Shown here one piece after another: positions 8,305-17,695 of a stretch of 64,000 nt of DNA. Source of the DNA: Hujiaoplasma nucleasis (GTDB lineage Bacteria > Bacillota_I > Bacilli_A > Izemoplasmatales > Hujiaoplasmataceae); contig NZ_CP051151.1 in assembly GCF_013745115.1 (NCBI RefSeq), positions 930,001-994,000 on the forward strand, read 5' to 3'. How positions within the stretch are numbered: the stretch's first letter is position 1; each line of letters starts with the position of its first letter. The translations under genes and the position numbers were made by a program. Under the pieces are notes generated by a model. That model was given only the letters and a program-made list of their open reading frames with translations. It was not told where the DNA came from and did no database searches.

Positions 8305-9183
8305 ATGTTTAGAATTATTTCAGATTCATGTGTTGATTTACCAGATGTTTTAGCCAAAGAACTTGACATTCAAATTTTACCTTTAAAAGTTACCATTAAG
8401 GGTAAAGAGTACAGTAATTTTTTAGATCACAGAGAAATTAATCCCAAACAATTTTATGATTTATTAAGGAACAAAGAAACCGCCACGACTGCGCAAGCTA
8501 ATCCTCAAGAGTGTATTGAAATCATGGAAGAAGTTTTAAAAAATGGGGAAGATGTTTTATTTATTGTTTTCTCAAGCCAATTGTCTGGCACATACAATTC
8601 TTGTTTGATTGCTCAAAAAGAATTGGCTGAGAAATATCCGGATAGAAAAATAATTATCTTAGATTCACTTTCTGCATCAATGGGACAAGGTCTCTTGGTT
8701 GTTAAGGCTGCACAACTAAAACAAAGTGGAAAATCAATCAATGAAGTGGCTGATTTTGTAGAAAATACTAAAAAAGATATCTGTCATTTATTTACCGTTA
8801 GTGATTTAGGTCACTTAAAAAGAGGCGGTAGATTATCAAATGCATCTTTTATTTTAGGCAAATTAATCAATATTAAACCTCTATTACATGTAAGCATTGA
8901 TGGAAAATTAAAAGTCTATGGAAAAGCAAGAGGAAGATTTAAATCACTTAATGACTTAATAAGTAGATTAGAAGCTACATATGATAAAGATAGAAATGAT
9001 CAAATCTATATATCTCATGGTGATTCTTTACAAGATGCCTTATATGTAAGAGATCAAATCATTAAAAAAATAGGACTTACTAAAGAAGATTTTCTAATCA
9101 ATGAAATTGGACCAGTTATTGGTGCTCACTCAGGTGTTGATACAATTGCCATCTTCTACGTAGGAAATGAAAGAACTGAATAA
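8305..9183 (+). CDS. DegV family fatty-acid-binding protein (second copy)
   Basis: This 292-residue DegV/FakB-type protein has FSSQLSGTYNSCLIA near residue 92, VSDLGHLKRGGRLSNA near 168 and VIGAHSGVDTIAIFY at the C-terminus. It is only moderately similar in sequence to the other DegV (2430-3287). The pair therefore looks like old paralogues with different fatty-acid preferences, not a recent duplication. It is monocistronic, with promoter and terminator visible. Confidence 0.9.
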   Translation: MFRIISDSCVDLPDVLAKELDIQILPLKVTIKGKEYSNFLDHREINPKQFYDLLRNKETATTAQANPQECIEIMEEVLKNGEDVLFIVFSSQLSGTYNSCLIAQKELAEKYPDRKIIILDSLSASMGQGLLVVKAAQLKQSGKSINEVADFVENTKKDICHLFTVSDLGHLKRGGRLSNASFILGKLINIKPLLHVSIDGKLKVYGKARGRFKSLNDLISRLEATYDKDRNDQIYISHGDSLQDALYVRDQIIKKIGLTKEDFLINEIGPVIGAHSGVDTIAIFYVGNERTE

Positions 9184-9192
9184 CATACTTTT

Positions 9193-9221
9193 GGCGGGAG
9201 TATTCTACTTCCGCTTTTTTT
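9193..9221 (+). terminator. Intrinsic terminator of second degV
   Basis: An 8-bp stem (GGCGGGAG with CTTCCGCT, two G-U pairs) and a 7-nt loop are followed by seven T. Confidence 0.8.
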
Positions 9222-9250
9222 ATAATAAAATATTCTTTGAGGTGATATCA

Positions 9251-10557
9251 ATGGAAAAAATGAAAGATCAATGGATTCAAAACTGGAATGAAGAACTTAA
9301 TCAGGATTTAAAGCATAAAACATTAAGAAGAGCTCTCGTTGAAAACGATTTATCTAAGATTGCTATTAAACAAGAAAGAGCGTCTTTAAATACCTTTAGA
9401 TTTTCTAAAGAGATAGAAACCCTTCCTGTAACCAACCAAGAAAAAACTGGTCGATGCTGGATTATGGCTGGTTTAAATTTCATAAGGGAACGAATCGCAA
9501 AGAAATATAACCTTCAAGAGTTTGAGTTTTCACAAAACTATATTGCTTTCTATGATAAATTAGAAAAAGTTAATTATTTCATTGAAAGTATTGATGATTT
9601 CCTAAATTGTGAAAAAGATGACAGAACCCTCCAACATATATTGTCTGTAGGTATTCAAGATGGAGGACAATGGGATATGTTTGTATCATTAGTAGAAAAA
9701 TATGGCTTAGTTCCTAAAGACGCTATGATAGAAACTAAAGTAAGTTCCCAAACTTATCCGTTGAACAAAATTATAAATACGAAATTAAGGCAATATACTG
9801 CCAAGGCAAGAGAAATCGGAAATGTTAGCCAATTGGCCTCATTAAAGAACAAACCTTAAAAGAACTCTATAAATTATTGGTCGCTTCTTTTGGTTTACCA
9901 CCACAGTCTTTCTCATTTGAATATGTGGACAAAGATAAAAATTATCATATCATTAATAACATTAAACCCTTAGATTTCTATCATAAGTATGGTGGTGGTG
10001 ATTTACTCGACTATGTTTCTATCATTAACTCTCCAACCGATGATAAACCTTTTCATCAAACTTATGGCATTGACTATTTAGGTAATGTTATCGGAGGTCA
10101 TCCTATAAGACACCTTAACTTACCTATGAATGAACTAAAGGATTTTAATCATCAAACAAATGGATGATGAAGTCGTCTGGTTTGGATGTGATGTAGGATT
10201 CTTTGGTGATAGAGATTTAGGTATTTGGGATGATGGACGTTTTGATTATGATGAAATTTTAAACATTGACTTATCTATATCAAAAGCCAATATGTTAGAT
10301 TACAATCATTCAAGGATGAATCATGCCATGGTATTAACAGGTGTATCTATCCATAATGGTCAAGCAAGAAAATGGAAAATCGAAAATTCTTGGGGCGATA
10401 AATCAGAAAAAAAGGATATTATATGGCTAGTGATTCATGGTTTAATCAATTTGTTTATCAGGCAGTCATCAATAAAAAATATTTCTCAGAAGAACAATTA
10501 AAAGCCCTTAAAACGAAAAGTATTCAATTAAGACCTTGGACCCAATGGGCGCCCTAG
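9251..10557 (+). pseudogene. pepC: Aminopeptidase C (PepC/bleomycin hydrolase, C1B), three frameshifts
   Basis: PepC is a cytosolic cysteine aminopeptidase. Across three frames the translation covers a full-length enzyme of about 435 residues. It retains the catalytic Cys (KTGRCWIMAGLNF), His (MNHAMVLTG) and Asn (IENSWG), and the usual C-terminal end. The frame breaks near 9834-9843, in the T-run at 10143-10146 and in the seven-A run at 10407-10413. The start is ATG 9251 with GAGGTGAT upstream. Two breaks lie in homopolymers, so sequencing error is possible, but most neighbouring genes are intact. No single frame could yield an active enzyme. Confidence 0.85.
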
Positions 10558-10570
10558 CTCAATAGTAATT

Positions 10571-10600
10571 TCAGCTTATCCTAGGATAAGCTGATTTTTT
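10571..10600 (+). terminator. Intrinsic terminator after pepC
   Basis: A 24-nt perfect palindrome centred on CCTAGG (10571-10594) is followed by six T. Confidence 0.88.
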
Positions 10601-10646
10601 ATATCAAACACGAGATTTATTTGATATAATAATTGTGGGTGATGTT

Positions 10647-11468
10647 ATGTATAAGATACTTAAAAAAGAAATATTAAATCCTGATGTTGAACTCATGAAA
10701 ATAGAAGCTCCTTTGCTTTCTAAAAATACAAAAGCTGGTCATTTCATGATTTTGAGAACCAATAAAGATAGTGAGAGAATTCCTCTAACCATCGTAAAAA
10801 ATGATGAAAGATCGATCACCATCATTTATCAAAAGCTTGGTTTTTCTACACTTGAATTGAGTCAAAAAAACCAAGGAGAATATATTGAAGATGTTGTGGG
10901 TCCACTTGGTAAAGCCAAAACAATCAACTACCACCAACGGATTCTTGCGGTAGCTGGAGGTGTAGGAGCCGCCCCTCTTTATCCACAAATTAAAGCTTAC
11001 AAAGACTTAGGATGCCAAATAGACCTTATCATAGGGGCAAAAGATAAAGAACATTTAATCTTACTAAGTGAATACCAAGAAATTTGTAATCATGTTTATA
11101 TTTGCACTGATGATGGTTCTTTAGGCAGAAAAGGTTTCGTAACAAGTGTCATGAAAGATTTGCTTGAAAAAGAGCATTATGATTTATCCATCATTATCGG
11201 ACCCTTAATCATGATGAAAAACTCAGCCCTTCTTACCCAAGAAAAAAATATAGAAACCGAAGTCTCTTTAAACCCCATTATGATTGATGGGACGGGTATG
11301 TGCGGAAACTGCCGAGTCAGTATCCATGGAAAAAATTATTTTGCTTGTGTTGACGGTCCAGACTTTAATGCCGATGGCATAGATTTTGACGAACTTATAC
11401 ATAGACAAAACTATTATAAGAATGAAGAACACCAATGTCGCATGAAGTTAGGTAACAACCATGAATAA
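10647..11468 (+). CDS. nfnA: Ferredoxin-NADP+ reductase-type subunit (NfnA / sulfide dehydrogenase beta-like)
   Basis: This FAD/NAD-binding oxidoreductase subunit has the FAD motif RIPLT near residue 50 and the nucleotide motif AVAGGVGAAPLYP near 100. The C-terminal cysteine cluster GMCGNCRVSI and FACVDGP binds a [2Fe-2S] centre in NfnA. Paired with the next gene it forms the NfnAB/SudAB complex, which couples NADH, ferredoxin and NADPH in anaerobes. An extended -10 (TGATATAAT, 10622-10630) precedes it. I choose ATG 10647 over an upstream GTG at 10635 because GGTGAT lies just before it. Confidence 0.88.
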   Translation: MYKILKKEILNPDVELMKIEAPLLSKNTKAGHFMILRTNKDSERIPLTIVKNDERSITIIYQKLGFSTLELSQKNQGEYIEDVVGPLGKAKTINYHQRILAVAGGVGAAPLYPQIKAYKDLGCQIDLIIGAKDKEHLILLSEYQEICNHVYICTDDGSLGRKGFVTSVMKDLLEKEHYDLSIIIGPLIMMKNSALLTQEKNIETEVSLNPIMIDGTGMCGNCRVSIHGKNYFACVDGPDFNADGIDFDELIHRQNYYKNEEHQCRMKLGNNHE

Positions 11469-12837
11469 TCGCCAAATAATGTCTTTATTAGATAAAGATA
11501 CAAGAAATAAAAACTTTGAAGAAGTCGCTTTAGGTTTTAATCTTTCACAAGTTCACATTGAAGCAAGTCGGTGTTTAGACTGTAAAGACCCTAGATGTGT
11601 TAAAGCCTGTCCCGTAAATATTAATATTCCTAAATTCATCAAAGAAATCCTTGATAAAGACTATGAAAAAGCATATCAAACCATCTATGAAGATAATATT
11701 TTACCTAGTGTTTGTGGTAGAGTATGCCCCCAAGAAAACCAATGTGAAGGTTCTTGTATTTTAGGAATAAAATATCAACCAGTTGCTATAGGGGCTTTAG
11801 AAAGATTCTTAGGTGATTATTCATTAAAAAATGATTGCTGTATAGATGAACATATTGTTGATAACCATGACAAAGTTTGTGTTGTTGGCAGCGGACCTGC
11901 TGGATTAAGTTTTGCCGCCAGCATTCGTAGACTAGGCTATACAACTCATGTTTATGAAGCATTACATGATTTTGGTGGTGTTTTAAGATATGGTATTCCT
12001 GAATTTAGATTACCAAAATCAGTTGTTGATAAAGAGATTCACCGTTTAGAATCACTAAATATAGAATTTTTTAAAAATGTTATTGTTGGAAAAACATTAA
12101 CCATTAAACAACTTCAAGAAGAATATAAATACAAGGCTATTTTTATTGCTAGTGGCGCTGGACTACCTAATTCACTAAATATTAAAGGCGAAAACTTGAA
12201 TGGCGTCTATTACGCCAATGAATTCTTAACCAGAGTAAACTTAATGAAAGCCTATGATTTCCCTAATCATCCTACCCCTGTTAAAGTTGGCGATAATGTA
12301 TGTGTTGTTGGTGGCGGTAATGTAGCCATGGATGCTGCTAGAGTCGCTAAGAGATTAGGATCTAAAAATGTTTTTATCCTCTACCGAAGAAACATGGATG
12401 CTCTCCCAGCTCGTAAAGAAGAAATTCATCACGCAATTGAAGAAGGCATTGAATTTAAATTACTCTTGAATCCTGTAGAAATCTATGGTGAAAATTATCA
12501 AGTTAATTCAATTAAAGCCCAAGTCATGAGACTTGGAGAAAAAGACCAATCAGGAAGACAGAAACCTATGCCTACTGATGATTTCATAACTATCGATATT
12601 GATTCATGTATCATAGCCATAGGTCAAAGTCCCAATCCAATCATTAAAAATCATACTGAAAATTTAATTACAGATCAAAAAGGTAGAATCACTGTAAAAG
12701 ATTGTGAAACATCTATTCCAGGCGTTTTCGCAGGTGGAGATATCGTCACTGGTGCCGCTACAGTTATCGAAGCTATGGGGGCAGGAAAATGTGCTGCTCA
12801 ACAAGTTGATGATTACATCAAGAACACTTTTCATTAA
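11461..12837 (+). CDS. nfnB: NfnB / glutamate synthase small-subunit-type oxidoreductase
   Basis: This 458-residue protein has two N-terminal iron-sulfur cysteine clusters (CLDCKDPRCVKACP and CGRVCPQENQCEGSC). An FAD site follows (VVGSGPAGLSFAASIRRLG near residue 140), then an NADP site (VVGGGNVAMDAARVAKRLG near 280) and a terminal GDIVTGAATV FAD contact. It overlaps nfnA by 8 nt. GltD has the same fold, but no glutamate synthase large subunit is nearby and the nfnA partner makes NfnAB the better call. Confidence 0.88.
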   Translation: MNNRQIMSLLDKDTRNKNFEEVALGFNLSQVHIEASRCLDCKDPRCVKACPVNINIPKFIKEILDKDYEKAYQTIYEDNILPSVCGRVCPQENQCEGSCILGIKYQPVAIGALERFLGDYSLKNDCCIDEHIVDNHDKVCVVGSGPAGLSFAASIRRLGYTTHVYEALHDFGGVLRYGIPEFRLPKSVVDKEIHRLESLNIEFFKNVIVGKTLTIKQLQEEYKYKAIFIASGAGLPNSLNIKGENLNGVYYANEFLTRVNLMKAYDFPNHPTPVKVGDNVCVVGGGNVAMDAARVAKRLGSKNVFILYRRNMDALPARKEEIHHAIEEGIEFKLLLNPVEIYGENYQVNSIKAQVMRLGEKDQSGRQKPMPTDDFITIDIDSCIIAIGQSPNPIIKNHTENLITDQKGRITVKDCETSIPGVFAGGDIVTGAATVIEAMGAGKCAAQQVDDYIKNTFH

Positions 12838-12851
12838 GTGTTCTTTTATTT
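12820..12851 (+). terminator. Intrinsic terminator of nfnAB
   Basis: A 10-bp stem (AAGAACACTT with AAGTGTTCTT) and 6-nt loop overlap the nfnB stop codon and are followed by a T-rich tract. Confidence 0.85.
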
Positions 12852-12854
12852 TTA

Positions 12855-12900
12855 TTGACAAATTTAACTTTATCAATTATAATTATGACAAGGTTGTCAT
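12855..12900 (+). promoter_or_regulatory. Consensus promoter with TetR operator
   Basis: TTGACA (12855-12860) and TATAAT (12878-12883) are a perfect sigma-A pair with 17-nt spacing. Immediately downstream, over the expected start point, lies a perfect inverted repeat ATGACAA-GG-TTGTCAT (12885-12900). This is very likely the operator by which the TetR protein represses its own operon. Confidence 0.85.
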
Positions 12901-12912
12901 GTGAGGTGAGTT

Positions 12913-13533
12913 ATGCCAAAAAATACATTTTTTAATTTAGAATATTCTAAAAGAAAAAAAATTCTCGAATCAGCTATTAATGAATTTTCTGATAAGGCCT
13001 ATGAACAAGTTCATTTATCAGTTATTATTAAAAATGCTGATATACCAAGAGGAAGTTTTTATCAATATTTTACTGATAAAAAAGATTTATACTTATATAT
13101 CATAGACATCATCAAAGAAAAGAAAATGGAATATCTTTCAGATGCTTTTAACCGTTCAGATATTCCTTTTTTAGATTTAGTATTATCTCTATATAAACTA
13201 GGCATAATATTTGCTATAGACCATCCAAAATACGTTAAAATATTTGATAAACTGCTACACAATCAAAATGAAATTTATGAAAACATAATGAAAGAAAATC
13301 TTAAATATGCAGTAGACTATTATTCAAAACTTATAAACCAAGATAAAGATAAGGGCTTAATAAGAAAAGATATAGACACTTATACTTTAGCTAAAATTAT
13401 TTCTGATCTTACAACCAACGTTACTATAAACGATTTAGATTTAAGTCATCCTAAAGAGAGTTATGAAAAAATGAATAAGAATATTCATCATATACTTAAT
13501 ATATTAAGAAAGGGCGTAGAAACGCATGAATAA
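12913..13533 (+). CDS. TetR/AcrR family regulator
   Basis: This 206-residue regulator has an N-terminal HTH with IPRGSFYQYFTDKKDLYLYI at about residues 38-58, the classic TetR recognition-helix region, and a variable ligand-binding C-terminal domain. It is the first gene of an operon with an ABC exporter and a methyltransferase and overlaps the ATPase gene by 8 nt. Local repression through the 16-bp palindrome in its promoter is expected. The inducer is unknown, probably an exported toxic compound. Confidence 0.92.
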   Translation: MPKNTFFNLEYSKRKKILESAINEFSDKAYEQVHLSVIIKNADIPRGSFYQYFTDKKDLYLYIIDIIKEKKMEYLSDAFNRSDIPFLDLVLSLYKLGIIFAIDHPKYVKIFDKLLHNQNEIYENIMKENLKYAVDYYSKLINQDKDKGLIRKDIDTYTLAKIISDLTTNVTINDLDLSHPKESYEKMNKNIHHILNILRKGVETHE

Positions 13534-14395
13534 AATTTTCCAAGTTAAAGATTTAAGTTTCAAATATAAAAACAATGAAAATAATGTATTGAAAAATATT
13601 TCATTTGATATATATGAAGGTGAAATATTTGGTTTCTTAGGGCCTAGTGGGGCTGGAAAATCAACCACACAAAAAATCATTATAAAAATCCTCGAAGATT
13701 ATCAAGGACAAATTCATTACAAGGGTAAAAATTTATCAGACTACCATCAAGAATTCTTCGAAGATATTGGGGTTAGTTTTGAAATGCCTATTCATTTTTC
13801 AAAAATGACAGCTTTAGAAAATATTAAATTCTTTCAAAATTTATACAAACAAAAGGCTGATATAGAAACTTTAATGAAAAGAGTTGGCCTATGGGAAGAT
13901 AAGGATAAAATGGTGGCTGAATATTCAAAAGGTATGAAAATAAGATTGAATATTGTAAGGGCCTTACTCAATTCTCCAAACATGTTATTTTTAGATGAAC
14001 CAACCAACGGTTTAGATCCTAGCAACTCAAAAATACTAAAAGATTTGATTAAAGAATTTAGAAATTCCGGTGGCACAGTCTTTATTACTTCTCACATCAT
14101 GTCAGATATTGATCAACTATGTGATAGGGTCGCTTTTATCGTCAATGGAGAAATCAAAGAAATTGATTCTCCAAGAAATTTAAAAATTAGATATGGTGAA
14201 AGAAATATCAAAGTAGAATATAAAGAAAATAATCAAATTATTGAAAAGAAATTCGCTATGGAAAAGATTGGTGATAATGAAGAATTCTTAAAAACTATTA
14301 AAGAAAAGGATATAGAAACCATCCATAGTGGTGAAACAACCCTAGAAGACATCTTTATTAAAGTGACTGGAGTGACTTTAAATGAAGAACAATAG
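13526..14395 (+). CDS. ABC transporter ATP-binding protein
   Basis: This 289-residue ATPase has Walker A GPSGAGKST near residue 40, a YSKGMKIRL signature, Walker B LFLDEPTNGLD near 155 and a TSHIM switch histidine. The C-terminal extension of about 70 residues fits drug or bacteriocin exporters of the ABC-2 class. It overlaps both neighbours, so the operon is translationally coupled. Confidence 0.93.
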   Translation: MNKIFQVKDLSFKYKNNENNVLKNISFDIYEGEIFGFLGPSGAGKSTTQKIIIKILEDYQGQIHYKGKNLSDYHQEFFEDIGVSFEMPIHFSKMTALENIKFFQNLYKQKADIETLMKRVGLWEDKDKMVAEYSKGMKIRLNIVRALLNSPNMLFLDEPTNGLDPSNSKILKDLIKEFRNSGGTVFITSHIMSDIDQLCDRVAFIVNGEIKEIDSPRNLKIRYGERNIKVEYKENNQIIEKKFAMEKIGDNEEFLKTIKEKDIETIHSGETTLEDIFIKVTGVTLNEEQ

Positions 14396-15119
14396 GCTCA
14401 TATATTTAATAAAAGGTGAACTAATAAGGTTACACAAATATAAAGTCACAAGTATAAGTATATTGATAGCTCTTATTTGGTCTATTGTATTATATTTCGT
14501 TGAAGCTGATATTTTTAATTCATTATTACCAGTCTTAATCCTAGTGGATGGGACCATGATGTCTTTACTTTATATTGGATCTGTAATGTTTTTTGAAAAA
14601 AAAGAATCGACGATGTCAACAATGCTTGTGACACCTTCTAAAAATTCTGAAATTATTTTATCTAAAATATTATCAAATACGATCCATAATTTTCTATCTA
14701 CTTTTCTTATTATTATTGTTTTTTATTTTCTTAAAGACGTTCAAATCAATTTTCTATTAATTGCTTTAGCTGTCTTAATTGTTACAATTTACCATACCAG
14801 CTTAGGATTACTATTATCTTATTACCAAAAAGACTTCACAACATTGCTAATGACAGTCATGTTCATATCCTTTGTTTTATTGATTCCATCAATGTTGTTA
14901 ATGCTTGGTGTGATTAAAGGAGAAATATGGGAATATGTGTTTTTAATTAATCCAATTCAAGCAGCCAATGTGATTATTAGTCAAAGTTTCTTACCCATAA
15001 ATTTGGATTGGAAGTACTTCTTTTCTTTATTTTATTTAATCATTAGTGGAGCTTTGATATATAAATACTTGGTCTTAGATAAGTTTAAAGCCTATGCAGT
15101 CTCTATAAGTGGGGTGTAA
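14382..15119 (+). CDS. ABC-2 type transporter permease
   Basis: This 245-residue membrane protein has about six hydrophobic segments and overlaps the ATPase gene by 14 nt. The fold pattern (cytosolic N-terminus, EKKESTMSTMLVTPSK loop after the second segment) is that of ABC-2 export permeases. It probably forms a heterodimer with the next gene product. Confidence 0.85.
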   Translation: MKNNRLIYLIKGELIRLHKYKVTSISILIALIWSIVLYFVEADIFNSLLPVLILVDGTMMSLLYIGSVMFFEKKESTMSTMLVTPSKNSEIILSKILSNTIHNFLSTFLIIIVFYFLKDVQINFLLIALAVLIVTIYHTSLGLLLSYYQKDFTTLLMTVMFISFVLLIPSMLLMLGVIKGEIWEYVFLINPIQAANVIISQSFLPINLDWKYFFSLFYLIISGALIYKYLVLDKFKAYAVSISGV

Positions 15120-15123
15120 ATAT

Positions 15124-15846
15124 ATGTTAAAACATATTATCAAAGCCGAAATCAAGAATATTTTTAGAGATTCTATGTATTTATTTTTTATGTTATATCC
15201 AGTTATTTTAGGTGTTGTTGGCTACTTCTTGATTCCCTATATTGAAGATCAAGTATCAGCTAATTCATTAGTACCAGAAATTATCTCAATGATTTTTATT
15301 TTGATGACAGGTTTTATTTTTGGTGCCATTACAGCTTTTACTTTATTAGATGATAAAGATGATAATGTATTAATTAGTTTAAAAATAACACCAATATCTG
15401 TGAAAGCATATGTCGCTTTTAAGTTATTAATCTCTTTTATTTTTGGTTTTACAGCAAGTTTGGTTATTATACTAACTACGAATTTTTTACCGAATGCTAG
15501 TTTTTGGACAATCTTATTAATATCTATATTAGGCGCTTTACAGGCACCAGGAGTTGCTCTAATTATTAATAGTTTTGCAACAAATAAAGTTGAAGGGTTC
15601 GTCATTATGAAAATGTCAGCTTTAATACTTGCCTTTCCAGTAATAGCATTTTTTGTTCAATCTTGGCAAGAAGTTTTTTTAGTCTTCGCACCTGGATTTT
15701 GGCCAGCGAGATTAATCCAAATTGAATTATTACCAACGATTAATGTAAACTTTACATTTACCATCTATTTTATTATTGGTGTTATCTATAATCTTATATT
15801 CACTTTACTATTTATGAAAATTTACTCCAAAAAAAGCAATTTATAG
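15124..15846 (+). CDS. ABC-2 type transporter permease (second subunit)
   Basis: This protein of about 240 residues has six predicted membrane segments and the family-like loop DDKDDNVLISLKITPIS near residue 80. I choose ATG 15124, just after the stop of the preceding permease, over a GTG at 15109. Together the two permeases and one ATPase form a complete exporter. Confidence 0.85.
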   Translation: MLKHIIKAEIKNIFRDSMYLFFMLYPVILGVVGYFLIPYIEDQVSANSLVPEIISMIFILMTGFIFGAITAFTLLDDKDDNVLISLKITPISVKAYVAFKLLISFIFGFTASLVIILTTNFLPNASFWTILLISILGALQAPGVALIINSFATNKVEGFVIMKMSALILAFPVIAFFVQSWQEVFLVFAPGFWPARLIQIELLPTINVNFTFTIYFIIGVIYNLIFTLLFMKIYSKKSNL

Positions 15847-15857
15847 AAAGGACTCTT

Positions 15858-16490
15858 ATGACGCAAAAATGTAGATTATGCCAACATCCTATGGACTTCT
15901 TTGATTCAGCGAGAAACAGAGATTATTATCGTTGTCCTCAATGCGATTCAATTCAGTTGGATCATGAACAGTTACTTAACCCTATGGATGAAAAGAAAAG
16001 GTATGATACCCATAATAACGATATTATGGATAAAGGTTATCAAAGCTTTGTATCACCCATCACCAATTATATTCTTAATCACTTTGATAAAGATGATCAA
16101 GGTTTAGATTTCGGGGCTGGTCCTGGCCCAGTAATTTCAAAACTGCTGATGGATCAATCATATTCAATTTCTCAGTATGATCCATTTTTTCATCCTGATA
16201 ATGAATTACTTAATAAATCTTATGACTATATTATTGCTTGTGAAGTGATTGAACATTTTAATCATCCTAAATCATCTTTTAACGCAATAAAAAAATCCAC
16301 TAAAACCAATGGCCAATGGATTTTTATGACTTATCTCTATGATGATTCTATTGACTTTCAAAAATGGCATTATAAAAATGACGAAACTCATGTAATTTTT
16401 TACAGTAAAAAAACTTTAGAATATATAAAAAACATATATCAATTCAAGTCTTTAATAATAAATAATAGATTGATAATTTTCTCAAATTAA
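15858..16490 (+). CDS. Class I SAM-dependent methyltransferase with zinc ribbon
   Basis: This 210-residue protein has an N-terminal ribbon (CRLC...CPQC, residues 5-33) followed by a Rossmann methyltransferase with GLDFGAGPGPVISKLL near residue 82 and ACEVIEHF near 133. It lies 11 nt after the exporter, so it may modify the exported compound or its target. The acceptor is unknown. Confidence 0.85.
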   Translation: MTQKCRLCQHPMDFFDSARNRDYYRCPQCDSIQLDHEQLLNPMDEKKRYDTHNNDIMDKGYQSFVSPITNYILNHFDKDDQGLDFGAGPGPVISKLLMDQSYSISQYDPFFHPDNELLNKSYDYIIACEVIEHFNHPKSSFNAIKKSTKTNGQWIFMTYLYDDSIDFQKWHYKNDETHVIFYSKKTLEYIKNIYQFKSLIINNRLIIFSN

Positions 16491-16513
16491 GCCATGATTA
16501 CATGGCTTTTTTT
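16489..16513. terminator. Bidirectional intrinsic terminator
   Basis: An 8-bp stem AAGCCATG/CATGGCTT with an ATTA loop and a T-run overlaps the ends of the convergent methyltransferase and patB genes. Confidence 0.85.
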
Positions 16514-17655
16514 ATTTGTGTGATTATAATATCCAAACCTTTAAGTAACTGTTCTTTGGAGCAAGCAAGACTAAGCCTAATAAATGAATCACCATGACCA
16601 AATTTGCTTCCTTCAGAAATGAAGACTCCCTGTAGTTGAAGTTTTTCTAATAATTCTGAAATATTTAAGTGTTTACTTGTTAGCTTTACCCAAGCCAAAT
16701 ATGTTCCTTCTAAAGGAAATACTTTGACAAAATCAAAGTCTTGCAATGCACTTTTTAGTAATACGAAATTATCGTGTATATGTTTATTTTGGGCTATTAA
16801 CCATTTATCAGAATTTTGATAGGCTGCCTTAATAGCTGTTAAGGCAAATAAATTTGGAGAAGATAAATGTAATTTAGCATATGCTTTTTCTAGTTTCGAA
16901 AAGAAATCATTAGATTTCAGAATCATTGTCGCAATCTTTATACCAGCGATATTAAAAACTTTTGTCGGCGCTTGCAAAACAATGATTTTTTCATAATTAT
17001 CCATATAAGAAGATAAGGACACCATTTCATTTCCTGGCATAATGATATCTGCGTGAATTTCATCTGAAATAATCGTTACATCATATTTTTTTGATAAGTC
17101 TACTAGATCATCCAATTCTTGTTTTGTCCAAACTCTTCCTACAGGATTATGAGGGTGACAAAAAACCAATGTGTTGATTCCTTTTTTATATAAGTCTTCT
17201 AAATGTTTAAAATTAATTTGATAAGTATCACCTTCAATTAGCGGATTATCTACCATGATTCGATTGTTTTCTTCAATAACCATTTTGAACATATGATACA
17301 CAGGACTTTGAATAATTACCCGATCCATAGGATTTGTTAATTCTTGTAATATCATGGCCAATCCGTTTAAAACTGAAGGAATCGCTATGATTTTATCTTT
17401 TTCAATTTGACTATGGTATCTTTTTAAATTCCAAGTTTGGATTATTTCTTCATAGTTATCACCCTTATAAGTATAACCAAAAGCCCCGTGTTCAACTCTC
17501 TCTAAAAGAGCTTGTTTTATTGATGGTGCTGTTTCATAATCACTATCGGCGATATCAAATGTCAAGCATTCTTTACTTTGACAATTATTTTTCGCTAGTA
17601 TCCATTTAATAGAATCTGAATGACTTCTATCTAAAGTTTTAAACCAATCACTCAT
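16498..17655 (-). CDS. patB: MalY/PatB family aminotransferase (cystathionine beta-lyase)
   Basis: This 385-residue fold-type I PLP enzyme has CHPHNPVGRVWTKQEL near residue 165, ISDEIHADI near 196 and the Schiff-base lysine in QAPTKVFNIAGIKIA near 232. That is the PatB/MalY pattern, whose members cleave cystathionine or cysteine conjugates. It is monocistronic. It could also act as an aromatic or branched aminotransferase. Confidence 0.9.
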   Translation of the reverse strand: MSDWFKTLDRSHSDSIKWILAKNNCQSKECLTFDIADSDYETAPSIKQALLERVEHGAFGYTYKGDNYEEIIQTWNLKRYHSQIEKDKIIAIPSVLNGLAMILQELTNPMDRVIIQSPVYHMFKMVIEENNRIMVDNPLIEGDTYQINFKHLEDLYKKGINTLVFCHPHNPVGRVWTKQELDDLVDLSKKYDVTIISDEIHADIIMPGNEMVSLSSYMDNYEKIIVLQAPTKVFNIAGIKIATMILKSNDFFSKLEKAYAKLHLSSPNLFALTAIKAAYQNSDKWLIAQNKHIHDNFVLLKSALQDFDFVKVFPLEGTYLAWVKLTSKHLNISELLEKLQLQGVFISEGSKFGHGDSFIRLSLACSKEQLLKGLDIIITQIKKAM

Positions 17656-17695
17656 TGTCTTCTCCCCTTATCTAAAACGAAATCGAGTATTCACC

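Noticed and set aside
8305-9183. Recent duplication of degV
   Set aside because: The two DegV proteins share family motifs only, with different lengths and contexts, so they look like old paralogues.
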